From Spirogloea muscicola (Eukaryota > Streptophyta > Zygnematophyceae > Spirogloeales > Spirogloeaceae): 13,401 bases of DNA. The notes below the pieces were generated by a model. It did no database searches. It was not told where the DNA came from and saw only the letters and a program-made list of their open reading frames with translations. The stretch is from positions 756,877 to 770,277 of the forward strand of contig WELB01000008.1 in assembly GCA_009602725.1 (NCBI GenBank), in the 5' to 3' direction. Every line of letters begins with the position of its first letter. Position 1 is the stretch's first letter. Both the position numbers and the translations under genes were made by a program. Below are positions 1 through 8,146 of this stretch, piece after piece.

Positions 1-226
1 CGCCGCGACCCCGTGGCCGTGCTGCGCTGCGGCGCGCAGACCTGGACGGCAAAGCTCGGCAGCGGTGCGCACCACGGCCGCCGCCGCCGCCGCCGCCGCC
101 GTCGCCGTCGCCGCAGTAACTGACGCCATGGTGCCCTGCTCCGGCTCCTGCAGGGCAGAGCTTCGCGTTCGCCTTGGAGGGCGACGGCGCGCCGCCCCAA
201 GTCACCATCACCATCTACGACGGGCT

Positions 227-257
<31 letters not shown>

Positions 258-2261
258 GACGGCGGCGGCCAGGAGGGCGTCCTCGGCACCGCCGCGTGAG
301 CCCCTGCTGCGCCGCTCGCCTCTCCTCGGCAGTCGCCGGCCTCGATCAGCCCGCGGCCATCGGCCCCACCTAGCCGGTGGGTACGCTGAGCACAGCCATG
401 GCGGCCTTCCGCAGCGTGCCGGTGGCCAAAGCCTGCGCCGTTGGCTCGGACGAGGTCGTGTGCCCGCTCGTCGAGCCGTCGGGCCGCGTCGTCGCCAGCC
501 TGCAGCTGTCGCTCAGGGTGCTCGCCTCCGAGGTGGGTTCCCCCACTCCATGCACATGCATGCGCAGACGTTGGAACTGGCACCAGTCTGCTTTGCACCA
601 ACACATGACTGGTTACGCACACTGTCTCGGAAGCATATCAGTAACCTGGTAAGAAAAGAATATACGGAGCAACATCCATAGTACCAAAAGTACAATTAAA
701 CCCGGCATCTCGGAATATGTTGGGCATTGGCTTGCACCTGCCCCTTGCCATGCCCTTGCTCAGGGATGACCCCTGCTAGTAATACTGTTTTTATATGGCA
801 GTTGGTGAGCCTGTTGCAGTGGTCCGGAGGTGGCTGAGCTCCAGCTTGCGCTTGCTTCTGTGCTGCAGCATCAGCCGCGGCCGAAGGAGGTGCCGCCAGA
901 AAGCGCTGCAGGCCTGCCAGGAGCCGAGATCCGGGGCCTCAGTGAGCCATCCGCTCCGCCGCTTGCTTCAGCAGCAGGAGCTTACCCCCATCTCAGCGGT
1001 GTGAACCCATCAGCTCCAACAGAGCTGGACCCTCAGGCTCCGCCGGCCGGCGCAAGCCCCTACCCTCCACTGAGCGCTGGCACTGGGGAGGCCTCGCTAG
1101 CTCCCAATGAGCCTGTGACGGCGTACCCAGCCCCACCGGCAGGTGCGAGCCCCTCCCTCGCCCCGGGCGCAGGCCACTCAGGCGACTGTGGTGCCACAAC
1201 AGTCAATCATGTTGCGCTTCACCTTCTCTTGCTTGCTGCTTTTGGTCGACACCGCTTGCAGCTGTTTGCCGAGTCACTAGAGTGCTTGCCAGCAAGTGTT
1301 CTGCAGCTTACAAATTGCTCTGCATGGAGCTCGATGCTTTGTGCAGGCGCAACTGAGCCTCTGAGCGGGGTGGAAAAGGGCCACCACCACCACTCGTTTG
1401 CCCAGTTGAGCCCGTTTCCGCTGCCTCAATGTGAGTTGACAACTGCCCAAGTTCGACCAAGCATTGCCGAAGCAGATGGACGTGGCATATGTCAACTTGT
1501 GGAACATTGGAGGTTCAAGTAGTCATCTAGCTGCCGGCATCATTGTGGTGAATGATAGTGATTGATGGATGGCGATCATAAATTCGTTGTAAAAGAACAA
1601 AACACCGATGTTTTGTTCTTTTCTTACTGTCTGGGCCATTGTCATCATCATCGTCCTTTCCACTCAATTTGCTGAAACAAATGCTGTACTCTGATGGAAA
1701 ACGCCATGTGCAGCTTATCCAGCCCCCTATCCAGCCTACCCGCCACAACCATATCAGTCAGCTCCTGCTTATGGATACGCTCCACCTCCACCACAGGGGC
1801 CATACGGGGGCTACCCGCCTGGTTAGGCTTGCTTCAAGCTTTTGATGGAAGTGAAGCACTTCCATAATGTCCATCGCTTGGTACGGTTGATATCGGTGTT
1901 AGGCGTGGCCTCGCCATCGTGCCCGCTGGTCTTCTTCACAGTCAAGCTGAACCCAAGGCAGTGTCTTGGCCATGCAGCACACTACCCGTATCCTGGAATA
2001 TACCCAGGGCCAGGGCCATATTACCACGGTAGTCATGGGTACAACCACAAGCACAAGCACAAGAAGTACAAACACAAGCACCACCAGCACGGGGGTCACT
2101 ATGGTCATCATGGTGGAGGCTATGGTGGAGGTTATGGTGGAGGCTATGGGTATCAATATGGCGGCCACCATGGCGGGCACCACGGCGGCATTGGCACGGG
2201 CGTCCTCCTGAGTGGTGCAGCAGGCCTTGCCACAGGACTCCTCTTGGACGACATCTTCTGA
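1..2261 (+). CDS. SRC2-like C2-domain protein with Pro/Tyr-rich, His/Lys-rich and Gly-rich tail (5'-partial)
   Basis: Partial gene, open at the left edge. Proposed exons: <1-64 (alternative end 115), 154-295, 415-532, 830-1142, 1714-1821, 1978-2261; they give 342 residues with phases that agree at every joint. The first three exons read as a C2 domain: DPVAVLRCGAQTW at the start, then QSFAFALEG, VTITIYDG, GVLGTAAVPVA and CPLVEPSGRVVASLQLSL. C2 domains bind membrane phospholipids, often with calcium. Exon 4 is Pro/Ala-rich (about residues 109-213), exon 5 is Tyr/Pro-rich with YPPQPYQ and YGYAPPPPQG, and exon 6 has a His/Lys stretch, three GGGY units, GGHHGGHHGG and a hydrophobic Gly/Ala/Leu tail ending LLLDDIF. 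A C2 domain followed by a YPP-type region and a GLL-rich tail is the layout I recall for plant SRC2 cold/stress proteins. The usual NPxW of the C2 core is not visible at the first joint, where the donor is uncertain. Family call fairly sure; physiological role unknown. Confidence 0.75.
77..114. repeat. (GCC)n run at the first exon/intron joint of the C2 gene
   Basis: Imperfect GCC trinucleotide run, ending in GTCGCC units. If the donor is at 65 it lies in the intron; if the donor is at 116 it encodes poly-Arg. The poly-Arg reading is unlikely inside a C2 fold, which favours the donor at 65. A second GCC run at about 228-255 lies inside exon 2 and encodes poly-Ala in a C2 surface loop. Confidence 0.7.
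1591..1622. repeat. Perfect 14-bp inverted repeat inside the fourth intron of the C2 gene
   Basis: Arms AAAAGAACAAAACA (1591-1604) and TGTTTTGTTCTTTT (1609-1622) are exact reverse complements around a 4-nt CCGA loop. The AT-rich sequence contrasts with its GC-rich surroundings. It lies in the 571-nt intron 1143-1713, about 90 nt before the acceptor. It could be an RNA hairpin or a relic of a short inverted-repeat element; nothing shows which. Confidence 0.8.
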
Positions 2262-2958
2262 AACTGCCTCGCCATACGGAAGGCCACCTTAGCCAGAAAT
2301 CAGTGGCACCTCGCCACATGCTAGACCATACCCGGTGCTGTCAGCTGCTCTGCTTGAGAGCAAGGCTTGCTGCTGCGTCAGCAGAGAGACTTTCTGTATA
2401 GTGCATTGCTGCTGCTGGTGCCCCATAGGAGGGCATAGTGGTGGCCAGTCAGCCGCTTTTGGCTCATAACCTGCATATGACTTAGACTCGACATTTTTGC
2501 ACAACCGAAGAGACCCTGCAGTTTTCTGCTTGAAAACTTTGTAGCCTTATTGTCTTTCATAGGACGGATTGTCTTGCCTAAAGGTCGTCCTCCTCCTCCG
2601 CCCACTCACTCCAAAATCTACTGGGGCAGCTTCGCTTTCCTGTCACGAGTTACATCCAAGGCTAGTTGTGGTGGTTGCGGCAGGACCAGAGCACGCGATC
2701 AGAGCAAGTTGGTGTCCAGGACAGTCACTACAAATCAAGGTGCTTGACTTGCAGGAGCAAACGTTGGTGGTACACACATAGAGCATTGCTGGACAAGCAA
2801 GATGGGCATCCGGCTAGCACCTCAATCTCACGTGCACAAGTGTGATAACTCATCCACCTGCTGCTCCAGTGACAAAGCAGGAACAAGGGCTCACGGGCTT
2901 ATTTGCAGTCACAACGTGGGCCTGGGCCGGGGCAATTAGCATCTGGCGGCTTAACAAG
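2262..2958. other. Convergent intergenic region (3' ends of the C2 gene and OST3/6)
   Basis: About 700 bp between two facing stop codons, with no coding pattern that I trust. TTACA at 2650-2654 reads TGTAA on the minus strand, the chlorophyte polyadenylation signal, about 310 nt past the OST3/6 stop. I found no TGTAA on the plus strand for the C2 gene here, so its poly(A) site is unplaced. Confidence 0.5.
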
Positions 2959-4288
2959 CTACCGCCATCCACGCGGCCAGTATGCGTGCGCCCAGTAACC
3001 CCCCTGCTTCCACTTGTTGAACTCCAGAAGCTGGCGCGCGGCACCGTAGGCGACGACCAGGCAGGTACCCATCACGATGCGCTGCACAGTCTTGGACTGG
3101 ATGCGCGGCACGAGGTGCGTGGCGGCCGCAAGGATGAGGCCCACTGAGCAGTAGAGGCCGCCCGAGGTGAAGCCTTCTGTGCCCAGCTGTGCGCCAGAGC
3201 CCTTGAAGAAGTACACTATCTTTCCTGGTGCCGCAGCAGAGCCGTTGGCAACACGAGTCAGCGAAAACTGCACGAATGTGGCACTCAGTGACACAAACGA
3301 CCAAAGTGAAAGCCTGAGGCTCATGCAATATAGGCGGTGGTGAATGCAGGTGCCTTGATTCGCAAGGAATGTGGTGATAGGTCTGGGCCGTGTACCTGGG
3401 CGCTCGCGATCCTGCATGAACATGGGCATGCCGCGGATGATGTTGTACATGCCGCCGGAGACGGAGAACCAGTATATGGCGACACCGGCCAGCGCCCAGA
3501 GGCGCGCGTCGTGCAGCGGCGTGCGCATCGTCATGAGCTTGGTGCCGACGTACGGCGCCGCAACGACCAGCACCGCGACGATGATGCCGAGCGCCTGCTT
3601 GCTGATGGGCGGGGGCCGCGCCACGGGGCCGATGCTGACATTGGTGCGGTGCTGCACGAACGCCGCGATGCCCTCCAGGCTGCGGTCGAACTGGTCGAAG
3701 CGCATCTCGTCAGCGGGCTCATCACGGCCCGGCCCGAAGACCCGGAAGTGCGGCAGCATGCTGATGCCGTAGCGCTGGAACACATCCTGCCCACGTCAAG
3801 CGAGACAAATAAAGGCCCGGTTAGTGGGAGCTCTGTGACATCGGGCGGGCCCCATGACATGGTGAGGCCAGCACCACAGCGATGGGTCCGTCACGACGAC
3901 GACGGCAGAGGGAGCTCACTAGGAGCAGCCATGGAGGAGAGACGGCGAAGGCGCGCACCTTAGCCTGCGAGAACTCGATCTCGAAAAAGAAGACGGCGTT
4001 GGCGGCGTCGGAGCCGGCGAAGTGGTGCTTGCGGAAGGCGGCGGCGACGAGGCCGAAGTCGGCGCGGAGCTCGCGGAGACGTAGCTCGGTGTTGTCGCGC
4101 AGTTGCTTGGCGTCGAAGAAGACGGCCATGCGGTACGGCCGCGGCTCCGGGGGGCCGCGGTAGCGCTCGAACGCCCCGCCGTCCAGCCGCACCACGCCAT
4201 CGCGCGACCGCGCCCGCAGCCGCGCCAGCTCCGCCACGCGCGGGTCCGNCAGCTCCGCCGACGGACACGAGCGGTCCGAGGCCAGCAT
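2959..4288 (-). CDS. OST3/OST6: Oligosaccharyltransferase complex subunit OST3/OST6 family
   Basis: Subunit of the ER-membrane oligosaccharyltransferase, which transfers the lipid-linked glycan to Asn in nascent proteins. Proposed exons on the minus strand: 4288-3959, 3786-3396, 3224-2959; 328 residues with consistent phases. Exon 1 holds the start of the lumenal thioredoxin-like domain: VAELARL, GVVRLDGGAF, PYRMAVFFDAKQLRDNTELR, FFFEIEFSQAK. Exon 2 continues with DVFQRYGISMLPHFRVFGP, keeping the thioredoxin cis-Pro, then FVQHRT and two membrane helices starting near ALGIIVAVLVV and ARLWALAGVAIYW, and MPMFMQDRERPG. Exon 3 has KIVYFFKGSGAQLGTEGF, two further helices and the end WAHAYWPRGWR. 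The four-helix layout and most motifs match land-plant OST3/6. The CxxC of yeast/animal members is absent. The start at 4288 is provisional: no signal peptide is visible and an N at 4249 interrupts the N-terminus. Confidence 0.88.
4249..4249. other. Single unresolved base, probably a scaffold joint
   Basis: An N within the first OST3/6 exon. Homology on the minus strand is good up to DPRVAELARL and is lost just beyond the N, where a signal peptide is expected. One N may stand for a gap of unknown size. Confidence 0.6.
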
Positions 4289-4400
4289 GCTGCACGAGAC
4301 GCTGGGCTTCTGGCGGACGGACCAGGGCTGGGGTCGGCAGAAGGCGGGCCAACGAGCGCCGATCTTGGAGTGGCGGAGGGAAGATGGCCTCACCAGAGCC
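4289..4400. promoter_or_regulatory. Short shared upstream region between OST3/6 and TRAPPC6
   Basis: The provisional OST3/6 start (4288, minus) and the TRAPPC6 start (4401, plus) lie head-to-head about 112 bp apart, so both promoters and 5' UTRs must share or overlap this stretch unless the N at 4249 hides more sequence. No TATA box or other element is evident by eye. Confidence 0.45.
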
Positions 4401-5871
4401 ATGGCGGCGGCGGCGGCGGCGATGGCGATGGCGGCGCGGGAGGTGGCGGAGGCCTGCGTGGACGTGCTGGGCATGGAGCTGGTGGCGGCGTACGGCGGCA
4501 TGCTGGGCGGCGGGCGGCCCGACCTCGCGGGCCGCCGCATCGAGGCCATCGGGTTCCAGGTCGGCCAGCAGCTCGCCGAGAGGTGCGCGGCGCGGCGCCA
4601 TGGCGGCCTGCCGGCTCGAGTTGCGAGCCGGGAGCCGCTCCGCTTCAGCCATGGCATGCTGCGGCCTTTGTGGGCACCCGCCACTGCCGCGCCCAGAAGC
4701 GGAGGATAAAGGACGAGCTGCAAGCACAGGCTACAACCAAGAGCAGGGCGGCGCTGGACAGGCCAGCCATAGCCGCTGATCCGCTGCTCTCGAGCGAGCG
4801 GGCGAGCGAGCGAGCGAGCTCAAGGTCCAGGGCGAGCGGAGCGGCGCGCAGGTACACCAAGGAGCGGCCGCGGTTCGCCGACCACTTGGACGTCATCAAG
4901 TTCATCTGCAAGGACTTTTGGGCGGAGGTCTTCAAGAAGCAGGTGGACAACCTCAAGACCAACCACCGGGTGCGTCCAACGCCGCCGCCGCCGCCCACCA
5001 CGGCCTCTTCCTCTTCATAAAACCTAAATCCAAAACCCTTTACCCTGGTCCCCAAACCCTAATCGTAAATCCTCACCCCTAAAACGAGTATCATCATGTG
5101 GATGCTGTTGGGGCCCCTTTCCAGAAGCCCAATTCGCTCTGGAGAAGCGAGTAGGGAGCTTCTGCTGCAATGGTTCATCAGGGCAACTCATGATGAGCAC
5201 AAAGACCATCCTGTCCTGCAGGGTGTCTTCGTCCTCCAGGACAACCGCTTCCGCTGGCTCACGCGGATCTCTCCAGCTAGCACGCCCCCGCATGAAGGGC
5301 CCGCGACCAAGGGTGAGTGAGGAAGCACTTGCAAGAGCTCCTGCTACGTAAAGGGACGCCAGGCTTTCAGGCCTGCAGGCTCGGGACCATCATGCCACAT
5401 AACATTGCTAGCAAAGGAACTCTTGATTGTGGGTTTTGGAGTAGCTGTTATGACCCGGACACAAGCCTGGAATAGCAGCCCTTGCATCCTGCTTCCGCAG
5501 CCTTGCCATGGATACGCGCTCATTACCGGTCTATCTCTGCACACAGAGGGTGGCCCAGTCTCCGCAACGCAGGCCGCTGGCCAGTATCTGTACTTTCCCT
5601 GCGGCCTCATCCGTGGGGTCCTTACAAGTTTAGGAGTGCCGTGCGCAGTATCTGCTGAGATTGCAACACTGCCTGCATGTGAGTGCACTGTCCTGCATCT
5701 GCTGAAGAGCAGTGCCCTTCTAGTAATGGAATACTGGACAGTAGAACTTAGGCACAGGAAAATAGATGCTGTGCGAAGCTATTTCAGACCAATCTGCAGC
5801 TCGGGTCTTGTGACACAGTAAGCTGCTGCCGCGCGAGTGCAGGTTCATTTACTGTCAGAATCAAATCATGA
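4401..5871 (+). CDS. TRAPPC6: TRAPP complex subunit 6 (TRS33/TRAPPC6, Bet3-fold)
   Basis: Core subunit of the TRAPP vesicle-tethering complex, which activates Rab1/Ypt1 in ER-Golgi traffic. Proposed exons: 4401-4582, 4852-4969, 5222-5312, 5559-5678, 5843-5871; 179 residues, phases consistent throughout. Exon 1 gives a short Ala-rich start, then VLGMELVAAYGG and RIEAIGFQVGQQLAER. Exon 2 gives DVIKFICKDFWAEVFKKQ and VDNLKTNHR, exon 3 GVFVLQDNRFRWLTRIS, exon 4 YLYFPCGLIRGVLTSLGVPC and AVSAEIATLPAC. A 29-nt last exon encodes SFTVRIKS and stop, matching the family's C-terminus. These are the expected family blocks in order and the length is normal for the family. The start codon has a good context (GAGCCATGGCG); an in-frame upstream ATG at 4287 would add 38 non-homologous residues. 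Donors and acceptors are all GT-AG, with GTGAGT donors at 5313 and 5679. Confidence 0.93.
4403..4430. repeat. (GGC)n run encoding the poly-Ala start of TRAPPC6
   Basis: GCG/GGC trinucleotide tract just after the start codon, giving Ala-rich residues with two internal Met. It is outside the conserved Bet3 fold and probably free to vary in length. Confidence 0.6.
4793..4819. repeat. (GAGC)n tetranucleotide microsatellite in TRAPPC6 intron 1
   Basis: Six to seven GAGC-type units with one GGGC variant, within the 269-nt first intron and about 30 nt before the acceptor at 4850-4851. Confidence 0.8.
5018..5086. repeat. Degenerate telomere-like tract in TRAPPC6 intron 2
   Basis: Within the 252-nt intron 4970-5221, the sequence is a run of units such as AAACCTAAA, AAACCCTTT, AAACCCTAA (5054-5062) and CCCTAAAA (5077-5084). 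The motif AAACCCTAA equals the plant telo-box and the unit CCCTAAA(A) equals the complement of plant/algal telomere repeats. The units are irregular, so this may be a decayed insertion or chance. Confidence 0.45.
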
Positions 5872-6405
5872 GGTCGCCACTGTTTATCGATAAGCATCTG
5901 GTCAGTGTTGAGAACCTTTGCTTGCTGCCCTTCAAGCTCTCCTCACAATCTTTGCACACGCAGCTCATGTCAGACGTGCAAACTAGATGTGTTGATGACA
6001 TTAGGAGTACATAAGTGACACTTACAATTATCGCAAATGACCCTTGCAGACTTTCTTGGCACAGAGCAGCCGCAGGTCTTGAGCATGTCAGACGACAATT
6101 ATGGAGGTCAACAGAGCCAAATTGCTGCAGACGAAGTGCTTTCACATTATTGTGCTGCTAAAACGGAATAATAAGAGTTTGAGCTTTCAGTCAAGAAAGC
6201 AACTCATTACTCTGTATTAAAAGCACTGAGCCCATGCTCTTTACAGTAGTCGAGCAGCTGTGCTTGTGCATGGCTGTCGATGACAGCAAGCTGCAAATTA
6301 AAGATGCATGTATTACTACAAATTGAATAACACAGTCGGAGCAGAGGAACTGTCAACTTAAAGCTAAGGACTGCTGAAAGGGAGCTGCACAAGCACAGAC
6401 AACCT
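5872..6405. other. Convergent intergenic region (3' ends of TRAPPC6 and argininosuccinate lyase)
   Basis: About 530 bp between facing stop codons, AT-richer than the flanking exons. TTACA at 6241-6245 and 6022-6026 reads TGTAA on the minus strand and could be poly(A) signals for the lyase gene, about 160 and 380 nt after its stop. No matching TGTAA for TRAPPC6 was found on the plus strand. The 94-codon minus-strand reading frame at 6145-5861 lacks any recognisable feature. Confidence 0.5.
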
Positions 6406-7448
6406 TCAAGCCATGCCAAACTTCTTCTGCCAGAAAGCCATCTGCTCGGACACACAAGCAGCACCGGTTGAGCCGTACGACCTGAATTTGCCAATGGAGT
6501 TCTCCACTCCAAGGAAGGAGTATACATCATCCTCGAAGATGGGGTTAATGCCCCTGAGCTCCTCCAAGGACAGTGCTTGCAGTTCCACACGCTTGGAGAC
6601 AGCAAGGGCGACAGCTCTGCCTACGACGTCGTGTGATGTGCGGAAGGGCATACCCTGTACAGCAGAAAGCAGACAGCACAGCACTTGCAAAATAATATCA
6701 CGATAGTGCAATGAGGGAAAGGACAGTCCGTCAACCTTGGGTCAACGTGCTAGTGGAAGGAAAGCTGCTGAAAAGACACAGCAGCAGGCAGATACTGGAT
6801 GGAGAGCTCACTTTGTAAACCAGGTAATCCGCCAGGGTTGTCGCATCCAAGTGTCCTTGAGGAAGGGACTGCTGAATGCGATCCTTGTTGAAGGTCACAT
6901 TGTTTGCAAACTCTGCTGTCACCTCAAGCACGGCTATGATAGTCTCCACGCTGTCAAAGAGAGGTTCCTTGTCTTCCTGTATTTTGACCACCAGAGCATA
7001 AGTTTCTGATAAACATCCCAGTCAACTACCATGCTAATTCTAACCGCCTGCAGAAGCAGCAGATTGAGTTGTATCACTCAATGAACATGCACATATTGCA
7101 TTGCACTTGTGGCATTAACCTAGAGTCACCAACTGTCAATAGGAAAGTTGGCCAACCTGCAGGTCCCGGTTGTACGCAAGCGGAAGGCCCTTGCACAGCA
7201 CCAACAGTGTAGTCAAGTCCCCAACTATTCTTGCTGTTTTGCCCCGCACAATCTCCATCGGATCGGGGTTCTTCTTCTGCGGCATGATGCTGCTGCCAGT
7301 CGATACCCGGTCGCTTGGTGTCAGGAATCCGTACTCTTCGGTGGCCCAGAGCACCCATTCCTCCGCCAATCTTGAGGTGTGGATGGCGATGATAGAATTG
7401 GCTGCCAGAAACTCGATAACAAAGTCGCGATCTGAGACGCCGTCCACA
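6406..7448 (-). CDS. ASL: Argininosuccinate lyase, C-terminal half (5'-truncated at an assembly gap)
   Basis: Cleaves argininosuccinate to arginine and fumarate, the last step of arginine synthesis; plastidial in plants and algae. Exons on the minus strand: 7448-7157, 6976-6812, 6654-6406, giving 234 residues in phase to the stop. The first begins [18 protein letters not shown] and contains the fumarase/aspartase-superfamily signature [12 protein letters not shown], whose Ser is the catalytic base on the mobile loop, then [14 protein letters not shown]. The second starts [13 protein letters not shown], the third [15 protein letters not shown] and ends [12 protein letters not shown]. All of this is the second half of a protein usually about 460 residues long. 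The acceptor before 7448 shows that an upstream exon must exist, but only partial intron (7449-7639) precedes the N at 7640, and none of the N-terminal lyase motifs (e.g. GRSRNDQ, THLQ) is found beyond it. Plant and algal copies carry a transit peptide that would also be missing. Confidence 0.93.
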
Positions 7449-7639
7449 CTGCACAGAATCACACTTAAGCACCTTAAGTACCTTGACTGGTCTGTTCTGG
7501 CTAAGAGCAGCTCATCATGGTAATGAGTACTCTGGCATTCCCACCTCTACAGTCAGGTATGACACTAGCCTCTACCTCTGTGAAATGTTCAAGTGAACAA
7601 CTGAACCTCGCCCTCCCACCCCCTCCCCACCCCCCTTCA

Positions 7640-7640
7640 N
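7640..7640. other. Single unresolved base, probably a scaffold joint that truncates the lyase gene
   Basis: An N at the end of a C-rich low-complexity stretch (about 7609-7639). Left of it is the argininosuccinate lyase intron; right of it the sequence type changes and no lyase exon appears. The join is probably not truly adjacent DNA. Confidence 0.65.
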
Positions 7641-7711
7641 CCACGACCTCACGCCGTTTCGAGCTCGTCGTCAGCCTCGGGGCGCAGCTGGCGCGGGCGG
7701 TACCGCTGCAG

Positions 7712-7731
7712 TAGCCAGCCAGCCAGCCAGC
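7712..7731. repeat. (AGCC)n tetranucleotide microsatellite
   Basis: About five AGCC units just right of the N at 7640, upstream of the possible exon at 7759-7905. Confidence 0.75.
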
Positions 7732-7758
7732 GAAGACTCGAGCCGACAGACAACTGCC

Positions 7759-7905
7759 TTGCTTTACTTCCTGCTCGCCATTGATACGCACGGGGCGATA
7801 GGCGCTCGGTGGCTCGAGCTGCTCAACCAGCTCTCACGCCACGCCATTGTCCGCCGCTTCCATGGGGAGCCGGTGGACTTTAATGCAGCCGGGTCGCTAG
7901 CGCAG
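7759..7905 (+). other. Possible exon of an unidentified gene
   Basis: An open frame of 49 codons with unbiased, protein-like composition (WLELLNQLSRHAIVRRFHGE, then PVDFNAAGSLAQVYR across the end) and a plausible donor GCGCAG|GTGTAC at 7906. The segment F-x-x-E-P-V...AGSLAQVYR faintly recalls the ABC1/ADCK kinase motif (EPVA-A-S-AQVYRA), but the spacing is not right, and no neighbouring exon supports it. The 5' part would be across the N at 7640. I do not assign a function. Confidence 0.2.
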
Positions 7906-8045
7906 GTGTACCGCATGCGCTTGGTCGTCTCGCTGCAGAGGTCTATGGCCCGCGCGCTGCACCTGCGTGCCAGCAGAGCCCTCGCTGCTGCCTCTGGCTC
8001 TGGCCAGGGGACCCGCTTTCAGGAACCCAGTCTCTCTGACCTGAG

Positions 8046-8146
8046 GCTGCTTAGCAGGGTTACTGAGTGCTTCGTAGCTGCTTACTTTCTTCTTCTGCTT
8101 GTTTTTCTTTGTGCTTCCCCTGGCCTCTTCTCGTCTGTTGTTCATT
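8046..8146 (+). repeat. Left arm of an imperfect inverted repeat
   Basis: Starts GCTGCTTAGCAGG-GTTACTGAGT and ends in TTCTCG...TTGTTCATT. The same order of blocks appears in reverse complement at 8994-9106, with small gaps. Identity is high over the first 23 nt and patchy afterwards. Confidence 0.75.

Noticed and set aside
795-1004. ATG-started plus-strand frame as an alternative gene start
   Set aside because: The other frame, entered from the acceptor at 828-829, continues the C2 protein in phase and gives the Pro/Ala-rich region typical of the family.
1842-2319. Antisense and alternative frames over the His/Gly-rich exon
   Set aside because: Their Thr/Ser/Met-rich or Val/Ile-rich repeats are frame-shifted readings of the GGY/HK repeats in the real exon.
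2959-3783. OST3/6 exons 2 and 3 as a single 274-codon exon
   Set aside because: The middle 57 codons break a conserved block and are bounded by good splice sites, so an intron is the better reading.
4287-4400. Upstream in-frame ATG for TRAPPC6
   Set aside because: The 38 added residues have no family counterpart and overlap the opposite gene's start; the ATG at 4401 has a better context.
3821-4723. 300-codon minus-strand frame spanning OST3/6 exon 1 and the TRAPPC6 start
   Set aside because: Only the part from about 4288 down to 3959 has OST3/6 homology; the rest is antisense to TRAPPC6 exon 1 or intron.
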